A model generated the notes under the pieces. It did no database searches. It saw only the letters and a list, made by a program, of their open reading frames with translations, and was not told the origin of the DNA. 64,000 bases of DNA from Malurus cyaneus samueli (lineage: Eukaryota; Chordata; Aves; Passeriformes; Maluridae). Position numbers and translations under genes: made by a program. Where the stretch lies: assembly GCA_009741485.1 (NCBI GenBank), contig CM019236.1:68763902-68827901 (forward strand). Direction: 5' to 3'. Below, piece after piece: positions 37,201 to 49,597 of this stretch. Each line of letters opens with the position of its first letter. The first letter of the stretch is position 1.

Positions 37201-38552
37201 GTTTGTGCTTTTTCAGCTGCCCCAGTTTCCAGCTGGAAGTGTAGGACGCTTCCCTGAGCCCCTGGGAGCAGGGGCAGAAGAGGGTTTTAGGGGGGTGGAG
37301 AGTGCAAGGGCAGAGGGTGGGTGGAAGAGCCTGTAAATCCTCCACCAAGCGCGCCCCATCCAAGACTTGGTGATTTCCCTTCTAAGCCCTCCTCCCCTCA
37401 CTCACCCTTCCTTAATTATTCTTAATGGGCAAGCTCATAAGACTTCCTATTAACTTTTACCAGATCAATTAGCGTTTTCTTTCCCCCCTCCCCCGCCCCG
37501 CCAGTGTTAATAAATCTCAATCAACATGAACACACACATGCGCACTGTAAAACAAGCAGCCTGGAGAAGGTGGCTGGGAGCACAGTCTGGTCTGAGCTCC
37601 AGAATGCTTTGCTGGGCTCTTCCAAGTCGATGGATCCTCCCCCAAGATGTGGTCCAGCGAGGAGGGGAGCCAGGGATGGAGGAAGATTATTGGAGAAGAC
37701 GTTGGCACAACCAGAGAACACGACTCAAAATGTGCTAGGCATGAGCTGAGCAGTAGGAGCGGTTTGGTCGCAGAAAAGAAGCGCCTCTTGCCCGCAGCCT
37801 CTGCGAGCTGGTGGGGGCGGCACAGGCAGCAGAGCAATCAAGGTTTGTTTGTTGGTAGGATCTGGTGGAAGAAAGCCAATGGATCAATCAGGTAGCACAC
37901 AAGGATGGCAGGAATGGCACTTTTGACACGGGAGAATGGGGGGGAAATGGCCTGCTTGCCCTGATTTACAGAGGGAAGGGGACACCTGCCCGCACAGTGA
38001 GAGGGGAGCAGTGGCCAGCACCTCTGTTGTCTTTAACTGAAGGGGTGTGAGGGAGGATGGGGACACCCTTGGGGCATCAAGCATCCATTCTCCCCCAATG
38101 TCCTCGAATGCCGAGAGAGAGAGGCCAACAGAGGGTTGGGATACTGGCACCAATGTCATCCAGCAATTCCCTCCAAACTTTCTGTCCCCTTTGTGGTTCC
38201 CACTCCAAGCAACTCCAGAGGCGAGTGCCGCACACGTTGGCCAGACCCTTGCACAAACACACATGCTGATCTGCAGATTATCAGGAGCTGGCTGCAAGCC
38301 TGCAGCCGTGCTGGAATGCCCTGGCTCTTCTCAGCAAGAGCCATCAACAGCCTGACTGACAGCCCCCTGAAGGAACAATGCTCAGAAAAACTGTGGGATG
38401 TGAAAGGATTTTGAAATATTTTGAACCGGGAGAACTCTCTTGCATGGAGAAAGAAACTTTCCTCTTGCAGAGACACCTAGCTCCCACCCAGAGCATTGAG
38501 GAGCGAGATGGATTGCTGATTTTTACTTCCTTCGGCAATGTGTTATTCGACA

Positions 38553-38905
38553 TATGGTGGTTTTTGTTTGGGTTGGGGGGGGGGGGGGGAGGTTTGTTGT
38601 TTTTGTTTTGTTTGTTTGGTTGTTTTTTGTTTATTTCAGTTTTGGTATTAATTTGTTTTGTTTGTATTTTTGTGGGTTTTGGAGGGTGTTTTGGAGCGTT
38701 TGTTTGGGTTTTTTTCGAGTTTGTGGTTATGTTGGTTTGTTGGTGTTTAGTTTTTTTTTTTATTTTGGTCTTTGCTTTTGGGTGCTTTTATTATGTGTTT
38801 TGTTTTGTTTATTTTTTTTTGTTGTTCTTTCAGGTGGGGTTTTGTTTATTTGGTTGGTTGGTTGTTGGCTCTTGGTTTGTTTTGGTTTTCCTGTTTTTAA
38901 TTTTG
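38553..38905 (+). repeat. T/G-only tract, left arm of duplicated unit copy 1
   Basis: Starts with a 15-G run (38,575-38,589) and continues as T runs broken by G, with few A or C. It aligns, with many homopolymer-length differences, to 41,621-41,950. The 241-codon open frame across it is compositional. Confidence 0.9.
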
Positions 38906-39236
38906 CGTGAGTGTGCAGCTTCTCCCTCAGTGAATTCTGTGTGTTCAATCTTTTTCTTTAATAAACACAGTTTTGGGCTCTTTTCCCTACTCCTATCTCA
39001 GGTGCAAACTTTTTTCCCACATGCTGTAATTCTCTTTTTCTGGATAATTTCCCCTCTCCCCCGAGCTTTTCTCTCCTCCTGTACCCAGAAGGTCTGCAAT
39101 TAATGCCATGTAAACATGAGGGAGCTTGACTGACTCAATTAATGAGAAAACAGAAGTTTGCAAATGTTTGTGAAGCCAAGCCTCCTCCCAGTCTCCGGGA
39201 AAGAGCAAGACCCCTGGATTTAACGTTTGGCTCTGT
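38906..39236 (+). repeat. Duplicated unit copy 1, unique core
   Basis: The core is normal-complexity sequence between two T/G tracts. Positions 39,001-39,180 are identical base for base to 42,061-42,240 (offset 3,060), and the rest of the core differs mainly by one-base indels in homopolymers plus a short substitution near 39,220. The pattern is that of one locus assembled twice or a very recent duplication. Confidence 0.9.
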
Positions 39237-39735
39237 TTGGGTTTTTTTTCCCTTCTTACTTGATTTTTTTTTTTCATGTTTTTTGTTTTGGTTTGTTGTT
39301 CATTTTTTTATTGGTTTGGATTTTGTTTGAGTATTTTTGTTTTGGTTTGGGGTTTTTTCGGTTTGTGTTTTGTGGGGAGTTTTTTTTGTTTGGAGGTTTC
39401 TTGGGGGGTTTGGTGTTTAGGATTGTTTTGAGGTTGTTTTGTTGTGTGGTTTTTGTATTCAGATTTTTTTGTTTTTTTGTGGTTGGAGTTTTTGGGGGTG
39501 GGGATTCTGTTGTTTTTTTGTTTGGTTTTTGTTTTGGTTGTTTTTTCTGTTGGGTTTTTTTTTTTATTTGTTTTTGATTTGGTTTTGATTTGTCTTATCT
39601 TTTTTTTTTTTGTATTTTTGTATGTGTTTGTTAAGGGTTTTGATCAGTTGCACCATGTTGTATTCGGCATTTTTTGTATTTGTTTGTGTTGTTTTGATTT
39701 TGGATTTTTTTTTTTTCGGTTGGGTTTTTTTTTCT
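39237..39735 (+). repeat. T/G-only tract, right arm of duplicated unit copy 1
   Basis: About 500 bases of T runs and short G runs. The first ~350 bases correspond to the tract after copy 2 (42,300-42,665) with many indels; beyond that the flanks differ. Confidence 0.9.
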
Positions 39736-40943
39736 CTTGGAAAACCAATCCACATAAGCCCCCAGCTAGAAAGAAACACTTCCTAGGAAAAGAAATAAAC
39801 CTTTACTGACATCGCAAAAATTGCAAACCGCAGATAATTTCTTTCTTTGCCCCCCTCCATCCTCTCATCGTGAAAGTGTGCCCACAAGGAAGGGGAGCGA
39901 CAGTATCCTCCTACATTTTCCTGGATAGCTTTAAATTAAATTTTTTTCCTGAATGATTACCAGCCAGAAACTCACTGTTTCTGCACCTTCTGCTGTTTTT
40001 TTTTCCCCCTGATGGCAGCTCCACGCTGGCCTTGTCACAGGGGAAGGCTGGCGATTAAGTACCACCTAGTGCTCCAACACCAACCCAAACTTCCGAGTTA
40101 AATCTTTACTTCCTGCCAAGTTATGTCTCACAGATGTTGTGGGGAGAACGAGCTGGGCTCAGGACCTGCCTGACCTCATCACAGGAGAGGAGCAGCCTCT
40201 GCAAGCACAAATATTTATGTGACAAAATTTAAATTACAAACCCCACAAACACAGCCCTGGCTTTCCTATTTAAACATGCTCGGAATTTTTAGATGGGAAA
40301 CGGAAATTCTGTCCTTTTTTCCAAAATAGTAATTCTTCCAAAGGAAAACAGAGTTTAGGCAAGATTGAAATCTCCCAGGCTGAGGGCTGACACACAAGGC
40401 TGCCAGAACATGGATTTTTGCCCCTGGAAAGCGTAGATCCAGTGACAAGAAATGTGCTTGATGCACTCACTTTCACAAAGACCATCCAGCTTTTTCAACC
40501 CTGAAAATGTATTTCTCTCCTGTCTTCTTAGAACATAAGAGATTTGAACTTCCGCATGTTTCTGAAGCCAGAGGAAACCGATTATTATGAACTAAAAAAA
40601 AAAAAAACCCACCTTTTGACTGTAATAATTTTTAAGCAAGAGATTAAAACTAAACATGGTTGTGGGTTTGGTTAAAATCTAACTAGCTTAATGAAAGCTG
40701 AAGACAGAGCTCTCTGGAGACTCTTCTGCTCCTGCAAGAAGAGCCTGACCAAACTATTACTCCAGTTAATTTATATTTCAATGAACCCTCAAGCGCGAAG
40801 AAAAAAACACAAGATAAGGCTGAAAAGAAATACCACACTTACACCCCAAAGGAGTAGTCAAAATATTTCTAGGCAGAGAATTTGAGGAGACACAAAATCA
40901 TTTTTTTCTTCTTCTTTAAACTCCATGACTCCATGTAAAGGGA

Positions 40944-40990
<47 letters not shown>

Positions 40991-41486
40991 TTTTTGGTAG
41001 CACTTCTTAGTATTAAAAAGCGTGCGTGCTATCTCCCACCCAGCTGCTCCCCCCATCCTCCCATCCCTAGAAAAGGCTGGGTAAGAACCTGCCATTATGG
41101 GAAGTCAAGAATATTCCATGTTTGTTTCAATACACCTGGAGACCCCTCGTAAAATCAGTGCTGATAGTATTTTAATGTCTGGTTTAAATATAAAATATTG
41201 GTGTCTGTCATATATATGGTGAATACTACACGGCATGGGTTTCTAGGTTGGCATCCAGATATGGTCAGGAAATTGGGCTACCAATTCTTCCTAAATAAAG
41301 AACATCCAAGCTTTTAAAAGGAGCATGCTAAGTAAAACAACAAAGCAACAAAACAAACACAAAAGTAACATTGTCTCACCCTCTTACAAAGACGCAGAAA
41401 AATTCACAAGAGCAGGATTGTGCTCAGATAATATCTAAGTTATGGTATTACTAAGTTTCAAGACTTCACTTTAGCCTTTTCCCTTA
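39736..41486. other. Non-coding sequence up to the assembly gap
   Basis: Mixed-composition sequence without a recognisable gene. It contains a run of 40 T at 40,950-40,989. It has no counterpart to the right of duplicated copy 2. Confidence 0.55.
40950..40989. repeat. Poly-T run of 40
   Basis: Uninterrupted T homopolymer. No retrotransposon body is recognisable at either side. Confidence 0.95.
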
Positions 41487-41511
41487 NNNNNNNNNNNNNN
41501 NNNNNNNNNNN
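41487..41511. other. Assembly gap (25 N)
   Basis: Twenty-five consecutive N. The round-looking short length suggests a placeholder for a gap of unknown size. Duplicated sequence lies on both sides of it. Confidence 0.99.
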
Positions 41512-41620
41512 CTGATGTATCACACTGGATTACATTTCTTCTTTACATCAGAAAGAGATAGTAATTTTTTTATACTGTGACCTTAGCATTCTCACTCCTT
41601 TCCTGCGTTTACTTCTTTCA

Positions 41621-41950
41621 TGTAGTTGGTGGGGTTTTTTGTTTTGTTTGTTGGGGCGGGGCGGGGGGGGAGGTTGTGTTGTTGTTGTTTGTTTTGTTTT
41701 ATTTCTAGTTGGTATTTGTTTTGTTTGTATTTTTGTGGCTTTTTTTTTTCTATTTTTTTTTTCTTTATTTTTTGTTTTGTTTGTTTTTTGGTTGGTTTTT
41801 GGTTGTTTGTTTTTTTTGGTTTTTATCTTTTTTGGTTTTGTTTTGGGTCTTTTTTAATTTTTTTGTTTTTTTTTTTTTTTTGTTGCTTTCTCAGGGGTTG
41901 TTTTGTTTATTGGTGGTTGTTGTTGGCTCTTGGTTTTGGTTTTCCTGTTT
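41621..41950 (+). repeat. T/G-only tract, left arm of duplicated unit copy 2
   Basis: Counterpart of 38,553-38,905, including a G-rich start (GGGGCGGGGCGGGGGGGG) and the shared GTTTTGTTTGTATTTTTGTGG string. Confidence 0.9.
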
Positions 41951-42299
41951 TAATTTTGCGTGAGTGTGCAGCTCTCTCCCTCAGTGGAATTCTGTGTGTT
42001 CAATCTTTTTCTTTCAGATAAATACAGGTTTTGGGCTCTTTTCCCTACTCCTTCATCTCAGGTGCAAACTTTTTTCCCACATGCTGTAATTCTCTTTTTC
42101 TGGATAATTTCCCCTCTCCCCCGAGCTTTTCTCTCCTCCTGTACCCAGAAGGTCTGCAATTAATGCCATGTAAACATGAGGGAGCTTGACTGACTCAATT
42201 AATGAGAAAACAGAAGTTTGCAAATGTTTGTGAAGCCAAGCCTCCTCCCCAGTCTCCGGGAAAAGAGCAAGACCCTGGATTTCCTGTATCCATTTGGCT
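41951..42299 (+). repeat. Duplicated unit copy 2, unique core
   Basis: Near-identical to 38,906-39,236; see that entry. Both copies encode the same meaningless C-terminal peptide in one frame, which simply reflects their nucleotide identity. Confidence 0.9.
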
Positions 42300-42665
42300 C
42301 TGTTTGGGGTTTTTTTCCCTTCCTTTACTTGATTTTTCATTGTTTTTTTTTGTTGGTTTGTTGTTCATTTTTATTTGGTTTGGATTTTGTTTGAGTTTTG
42401 TGTTTGGGTTTTTTCGGTTTTGTTTTGTGGTTTTAAGTTTTTTTTTGGGAGGTTTCTTGGGTGGGTTGTTAGGATTTTTGAGGTTGTTTTGTTGTGTGGT
42501 TGATTTTCAGATTTTTTTGGTTTTTTTTTGGTTTTTTTTTTTTTTTTTTTTTTTTTTGTTGTTTTTTTTGTTGGTTTTTTGTTTTTTCTGTTGGTTTTTA
42601 ATTTTTTGTTTGAATTTGGTTTTGTATTTGTTTATTTTTTTTTTTTTTTGTTGGTTTTGTTTAAA
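42300..42665 (+). repeat. T/G-only tract, right arm of duplicated unit copy 2
   Basis: T runs broken by G, with a pure T stretch near 42,535. It ends in ordinary sequence that differs from the flank of copy 1. Confidence 0.9.
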
Positions 42666-44014
42666 AACCCTAAAACATGGAATTTTTTCCCAGATTTTTG
42701 ACTGTTAAATGAAGAGCAGGGAAGATGCTGTGAGCAGTGGCAGCAGGGACAGTTCCAGCTGCCTCTCTGCCAATCCTGCAGGCACGTTGGAGCAGGGGTC
42801 ACCAGCCATTCACTGGCCCCAGTGCCTGCTGGCCCTGACTATTTTATTGTTAATGGCAATAATTTTTGTTTATTTTAAGTCACTTCCCCTTACCAGATGC
42901 TAGTCTGTCAAAATCGGGGAAGATGGTGCTGTGTCTTCTTAGCACACTTAAAAATGTCCCACAAATATTTTTTACTTTCTAGCTGGGATTTTTTCTCTCT
43001 TCTCTTTAAAGGGGGGAAAGAAAAGAGTGCCACAGATGAGGATTATAGCTTATTTTACCATATATTCTTCTCTTAAGTGTGTGCAACATCCAGCTGACTT
43101 GTCATCTGAACTTTTTTTAAAATTAAATAGTCATTTCAGAGTAAGTCATTGCTACAAGCTTTTGCAATACTTGGCATTGGGTAGGAAATTGATAAGTGTT
43201 CTGTATCTGCTGTAGTCCTCAAGACAGGAGTAAGTAAAGTAAATGGCAGGAAACACTTTTCCAGTGGAGGCTTATGAAAAACTCACACTAAACCTCTCAG
43301 GATTCCTTCTCAGTTTTAAGGTGTCCCTTTACCACCTGGTATTTGGTAACTTTTAGAGCTTCTCTGAAGAAGAAAGTAGAAAATGAAAATTACTGTCTCA
43401 ATTACAATCTAAAAATTACATAGAAATTAACAACATAATCTTAGGGGAAAGTCTTTGGCCAGCAGCGGTAAATACCCCCTGTTTTTGGGGTTTGTTTGGG
43501 TTTGTTTTGTTAAATGACCTGGGAGAAAGTGAGTTTTTCTGGTTAAATTGCCACCTTTCATTACATCCTGTGTGTTTAAAATTGTCTGCTATTGGATGTT
43601 GTGGTGATGTGCAAGTACAGGTGAGCTCCTCGAGTCTCTCTGTTTCCTGTAAAGAATCTTTTGTGGCCTCAGTGAAAAGAATAAATAAATTTTAAAAGCT
43701 GAAATAATTTAATTTATTTTAAATTCTGTGTCTTGAGCTGCCATGAGCTCTCAGTGTGACATGCAGAGTTTTTGGTATGAGAGATCCTCTTGCTGCTGGG
43801 TGCACAGTGGGGTGCACAGTGGGGTGTGACAGGCTCTGAGACTTTGGGGGTGAATTATGGACAGGGGAAAAATAATCATGAGAGGCAGAAGAAGAAGCAG
43901 AGAGGGACCAGTTTTAATTAGCTCTCAGGTTTTCTACTATGGCTTGTTCTGTTGGGGCAGTGTGTCTTAATTTGGGTGTGGTGGGACCCTGCAAATACCC
44001 AGTGGTGGAAAGGG
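42666..44014. other. Non-coding sequence with one repeat copy
   Basis: AT-rich except for a GC-richer patch at 42,715-42,835. Contains the repeat at 43,247-43,380 and a short direct repeat (GTGCACAGTGGG twice near 43,800). No gene seen. Confidence 0.55.
43247..43380 (+). repeat. Local repeat, copy 1 (partner at 45.59 kb)
   Basis: Aligns without large gaps to 45,587-45,722. Both share a 35-base identical stretch beginning TATGAAAAACTCACACTAAA and the string TTCTCTGAAGAAGAAAGTAG. The copies differ by scattered substitutions, so this is an older event than the duplication around the N gap. Confidence 0.85.
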
Positions 44015-44190
44015 CTTTTTTTTTTCTTTTTTTTCTTTTTTTTTTTTTTGGGGGAGGGGTGGTTTTTTTTGTTTGGTTGGTTTTTCCTTTGTTTGGGTTT
44101 TTTTTTGTTTTTTTTTATTTTTTTTTTCGTTTCTGGTGTTTTTTTTTTTTTTTTTTTTGTTTTTTTTTTTTTTGTTTCCTTCTTTAATTT
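44015..44190 (+). repeat. T-rich/T-G tract
   Basis: T runs with G and occasional C, about 175 bases, same strand orientation as most other tracts in the window. Confidence 0.9.
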
Positions 44191-47100
44191 TTCCTTCTCT
44201 GGAAGGAAAATAACCCACAGCTTGCAAGAGCTGTCAGATGCACTCACTCTCCAAGACAGAGAATATTGCATTTCGTCTTGGCCTTTTATGCACTTTTTGT
44301 GCCCTATATATTTCTTTTTTCTTTTTTTTTTTCCTGATACCCTTTCAGGTGAAAGAAACATTTCAGCATTAATGACAAGAGAAGCGAAGAGGGCTCTGTG
44401 TCTGAGTGGGAACCTCAGGAATTCTGTGGGAGGCCGCTGTAAATGCTCAGGGCGTTGTGGCTCTGCTGAAAGGATGAGAAGTCTGTAAAAGTGGGAAAGG
44501 AAAACAAAATTTTAAAGTGTTTAATGAAATAGAAATAAGTAGAAATAGAAATAGATAGAAACAGATTGCAGGTAGCTTGCCCTCCCTTTGCCATATGTGT
44601 GGGGTTTTATTTAATTTTTAATTTTAAAAAAAGATATAAACACAAACTAGTGATCAAAAAAGGGGGCATAGAAGTGCCATCAGTTTTGTCCTTCCATGAT
44701 CACCTTGTAACCACTGAGCTTTTAACACTGAGCTGAAAGCGGTAGAAAAGGTAGTATATATCAGTCAGCTCTTTTAAAATCCTGAGTTATTTGGAAGAGT
44801 GATGTATTTCACAATGAGTTAGTTTTTCTCCAATTGAATACTCCCATGGGAATAAGTTCAGAATGCTGGACAGTCCATATGCAAAATTAGGCATTGCAGA
44901 GGTTTCACAGGTACATTTTCCCAAGTTTTTTAAGTACTTTTACAAAGCAGCGTGGAGAAATTTAAAAAAAAAAGTCCAAAGGTAAAGAAAATATATCCAG
45001 GGTGTTGTTTGCTTCTTCATTTTACTTTTCATACATTAGCTTTTCTGATGTTGATGTTTGTGCTTCGCAGAGCAAAGGGTTTGCACACAGGATTTGTAAT
45101 TTTGTTCTTTTAAATCTTCCCTGTATGGAAGAAAATTACTTTCAGTCTACCAAAAGAAGGAGAGGACAGAGATGTTTCTGGGCGTGAAAAATGCTTCTTT
45201 TTATTTTCTTTAGGCACACTAAGCTTTGAAATTTCCCTGGGAAATTTTCCTGCTAGATGTGACAAAATAATGTGAAAGTAAATGTAGTAGCTTTAAAAGG
45301 CAGGAATCACAGGTAACACTTGAAATGTGATCTTGAAATTGAAAGCTGAAGACCAGAGACACAAACAGCAGCGATGGATAAGCTGAAGTACATTTGTGCA
45401 TTATGTGTTACCTGATTACTGTGTTTTAACAGCTCCATTACACTGTGTCTGCTCATACATTGTACAAAATTACAAACTTCCTGAATGCTCAAAATTTGAA
45501 AAGGTGGATAGGGAAACAATCTGCTGATTCTTCTACAGTCTCCATGGAATTCTACATTCTCCCCCTCTTGATTCTGTTAAACACAGTCAGAAACACTTTT
45601 CCTGTGGAGGTTTATGAAAAACTCACACTAAACCTCTCAGGATTCCTTCTTAGTTTTGAGATGTCGCTTTTCCACTTGATATTTGGTAACTTCTGGAGTT
45701 TCTCTGAAGAAGAAAGTAGAAAGTGGTAGCTCTAGGTGGGAGAAGATGAGTTTGAGTATTGTGCAGGGAGCAGTAATGCATTTATTCATGACGTAAAAGT
45801 CTCTATTTGGCCCCATAATCTCGAGAAAACAAGATTGTGGGTTGTGGGGTCTCTTCAAAGTTACAGGAAACTACACAAGGGAGGGTTTTGTGCAGTGTTA
45901 GTGTGGATGAATGGCTAAAAGTACAAACTCAGTGCTTCTGGATACGTTTGGGGCAGTCAGAACTTCCTCCAGGATGCATTGTGCTCGGTTTTGTTTAATA
46001 ATTAAACACTTGTTATGGGGCTGAACCATTAAAAGCTCTGTGTGAGTGCCTGGAATCCTGTCAGTGGGAGAAGAAGCCCCTGGAAGGCAGCCCTGGTCCA
46101 CAGGGATTTCTCAAGCAATTTGTTGGCTTTGTTTAGCCAAAAAAATCTCCCTCCTGTTTTGTCTAGGGGGCTGAACAAATAATATTTTGATTTTACTGCC
46201 CTGAGTTTAGAAAACCTGCTTATTGGGGGTGGGAATAAACGAGTTATGAGTGCTTGGTGCTTTCATTTGCATCACACCACAGAATGCTTTTCTGCATCTG
46301 CAGAATTAATTCCAGCAAAGCGAATCATTCACAGAGAGAGGCGCTGAAAAGTTTAAATCATCTCTGTCCTTTTACACAAACTATGGCTCCAAAAAGCCAT
46401 GCTGCCCATACATTCTGATAACTGCAAAATAATTCTGAGCCAAAACCAGATGTAATGGCACTGCATGCCAGCTTTCCTTGTGTTAAAACTTTAACAAAAT
46501 AAGGGTGGCCAACTGAGCCAAAGGTCTGCCCCTGTGACTTTATGTTTCAGTAATTTTGAGCTTGGCAGGGTGATGCATGTTGTGGAAGCCTGTTTTCCAC
46601 CTGCTGGCCTAACAGAACATTAAGCTCTAAAAAAAAACATGAATTCCCAGAGCCTTGAAATCTTGTCCCTTGTGCCTGTGGCATCACGACTGACAGGATG
46701 AATTTTGGAGCAGTGACCTGTGGGGATGGTTTTATGTGACTGCACAACGAGCTAAATTTTCTTTGCCTCAAATCTCTGTCCTGCTGCAGCACAGTGGCAA
46801 TTAATCTGTTGTGTAGGTGCAGCATAATTTTAATTTTCACCTCCTGTAACCTCACCTGGGTTGTTAGAAAGGCTGCTCAGTCTGCCTCAGGACTGGTGTG
46901 GGCGTTTCTGCCTGATTGGGGTTTTTGCAACGCTTGAGACAGGGAAACTTAAATTAAGCCACGAAACTCTTGGCACAAAACAGCTGAATATTGAGCGAAG
47001 AATCAGAGAGAAATAACTCAATAATAGTAATAATAATTTTCTCGGCTGGCATGAAGGAACTGGGTTTAATTGCTGCAAATTCTGTTTCTCAGAATGATTA

Positions 47101-49597
47101 GCATTTCTAAATAGCAATTTTGTAAACTGGGTTTCCAAGCCTGCTCTGCAGAGTATTTCCTCTTGCCAAGAGCCTACAGGAGATGGACCTTTTCTTAAAG
47201 CAGTGAGATGATGATGGCCAAGGAAACCTTGACCCTGTTGAACTCAAAATGGCAAATTTCTAAAACTCAGTGAATTCAGAGGTGCTGGATCAGAGACCCT
47301 GAAATTTGCTGGAAGCACAAGGGAAAGCTCCTGGTGGAATTTGTGCTGAGGAATTCACCAGGATAGGGTGGGTTTCTTGGTTCCTTTCCTCTGCTTGTGT
47401 TGCATTTTTGGATTTGCATCTGGCTAAACTCCCCCTCACGGACGCCCTTTGTTCCTGTCACGAGTTTTACCAAAATCTGGGGGTTTTCTCTCAGTCTGCA
47501 GCTTTAAAAAATTTTGTTTCCAAGTGCAATGAGTCTGATGCTGCTTCTGGGTCAGCCCATGACAGGACCAAGCTGCCGGGTCCCTGTAGGTTCCAGATAA
47601 GTTTTGGGAGAAAGCAACTCTTGTTCTCTACCCCGTTTTATTTTATGGTGCATAGGGATACAATTGCTTAAAAATGTAAAGCCTAAAATTAAAAGTAGTG
47701 TTCTTTTTGTTAACTTCAGCCCTTGCAGAAAATTAGTAAATACTTATATATGTAATTGGGTCAAACACTGAGAATACATAGTTTAATCAGTTTTTTTTAA
47801 AGATGATAAAACAGAGTAAAATACATTATAATTTTTTTGCTTGGCAGAAGGACAGCATTGTATTTCACCAGGCACAGGTTTAAGAATAAAATACTGGTAG
47901 ATGCTGTAAAAATACTACATATTGTGCTACAGTATTAAGATTGGGGGTACAGCACCCGGACTTTGCCCACAGCCAATGTACATTTTACTCTCAAAACACC
48001 ATGACAACCAGTAAACTTCTTGAACAGGTTAAAATCCTCCAAAAATGGGAGGAAATAAGCTTCTCTCTGTAAATATATATTTCTTCTTAATAAGCTGACC
48101 ACTAAGAATAAATTCTTACCACTCATGGAGTAAAGCCTGTTACTCCTTATGAGATGTAAAAGGAAAATATGTGCTCAGTTATAGCCCAAGTTAACTGTTT
48201 TGTCTGCTTTTTATCATGCAGGCAGGCAGGCAGGCAAACCAAAAATGGTTTATTGTTTCATAAAGCCTTGCATGAAGTGATTTCATGAAGGTCTTCTGAA
48301 ACTGAAATTAATTAGAAACTTGGTGCAACAGTTGCATCTCCTCCTCCCTAGATTGTCCCAAGTTTTTCAGAAAAGCCTGCCTTCTAAAAAAAATTACATC
48401 AACATAGGCATCACTTTGATGTGACCAGAAGTCATAGCTCTGTCTTACGATTTTCCTTACAATTTAACTGTAAATCTTTTAAAAAGTACTGAAAACGAAG
48501 CATGAAACTCAAATCTGTTAGAGAAAACTGCCTTCCTTGCTGCTGCTCCTTCAGTTGAAACACAGCGTTGATTCCCACCAAATGGGATGTCAGGCAGTGA
48601 ATGTTTCTGTGTTGTAAAGAGAGATTCAGGGGGGTCAGTGGCCCTGACTGGGGTGAAGTCCTGCCTGCAGGTGAGGGCACACAGCAGCCCTACAAACATC
48701 GGGATGATTGGCATGGACAGCTTGGACAAATCCCCAATCTCGCTCCTTAAATGAGTAAAGGATGGTGTCAGATGATGAACAAACATTAAATTTTATGGGA
48801 GGGACCCAAACTTTTTCCCCTTTAAATGTTCTTTTTTTTTTCTGTGGGTACATGGCCAGGGATGAATGGCTGAGGTGCTCTCTCAGTCTTAGTCAGAACT
48901 GAGTTCTTTTCACAGCAGCATTATTAAAAAAAAAGCCACTCCACAATATAGAGAACAAGAAGTTTCACAGATCTGGGATTTGTCCTTTGGAGTAATAAAC
49001 AGCTCCCTGAACTGAGGATTTCGTCGTCTATTCTTTGTGGAAGAAAAATAAGACTGGTAATAGCTGCCACTCGTTTTTATTTAATGGAGTGGTGGGGCTC
49101 TTTTTTGTTAGCAGAACCAGAAAATTAACCATCTTGTTAATTTTAATGTGTTCTTGCTTTAAGCTGTGGGTTGTCATTACAATGCCGCTCTGCCAAGGAC
49201 AAAGGAATAGAAAATAACTTCGGATGATGCAGTCTGTAAATTACTTTCACCTGAAGAGTGAGTGTATTCCTGTGCTGGGCAGACCCTAGAAAAACAAATG
49301 TTAATTAACTGACTGGTAGACATTTGTTTCAAAGAAGAAAAAATTAGGAGCAGGTTAAAAAAAAAAAAGCTTATTAAGAGAGAACAGAGATATCATCTAC
49401 TTTTAATTATTCAACAGTATTTTGTAGGGATGAATCATTGCTGGCACTGCTAAAGCAGAGACAAAATATTTTGTCTAACAGTTTGTTGGAAAAAAAATGC
49501 TAAATGCTCAAGACAGATCGTGGATCCTTTTCCCTTGATTCATGCAGATCTTTACTGAGTTTCATTTTGTGGAAATACAGGAAACTAGGGAATCAAT
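44191..49597. other. AT-rich non-coding sequence, probable intron
   Basis: Low GC (32% in 45,001-45,060) and CpG-poor. Holds an AGAAAT-type repeat (about 44,528-44,566), the repeat copy at 45,587-45,722 and a GGCA tetranucleotide run near 48,219-48,236. Open frames such as 47,306-47,671 are unrecognised. No exon or RNA gene seen. Confidence 0.55.
45587..45722 (+). repeat. Local repeat, copy 2 (partner at 43.25 kb)
   Basis: Same unit as 43,247-43,380 in the same orientation, 2,340 bases away. Flanking sequences do not align, so the unit boundaries are fairly sharp. Confidence 0.85.

Larger units (their letters stand above)
26051..38552. other. GC-richer, gene-free and CR1-free block
   Basis: Sampled 60-base lines give 55% (28,621), 72% (30,841) and 58% (33,061) G+C, against 28-32% in lines at 16,081 and 45,001. 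Minus-strand frames of 181-212 codons (31,392-32,030; 32,745-33,290; 36,488-37,060) and others have no domain I recognise. I found no CR1 remnant. Parts such as 29,700-29,900, 31,265-31,385, 32,640-32,860 and 33,770-34,275 keep CpG and AT-rich homeodomain-like cores and look like candidate enhancers, but conservation cannot be seen here. Homopolymers occur at 26,198-26,218 and 34,272-34,286 (T). Confidence 0.5.

Noticed and set aside
38378..39103. 241-codon plus-strand frame, and similar Phe/Val/Gly/Leu/Cys-rich or Lys/Asn/Gln-rich frames at 8.2-8.8, 20.6-21.2, 39.2-39.8, 41.6-42.7, 43.9-44.5 and 49.8-50.2 kb
   Set aside because: They are translations of T/G-only or A/C-only tracts. These tracts lack A and C on one strand and so rarely form stops. 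The apparent membrane proteins are compositional artefacts.
48219..48236. GGCA tetranucleotide run as a satellite
   Set aside because: Only about four copies, an ordinary short microsatellite.
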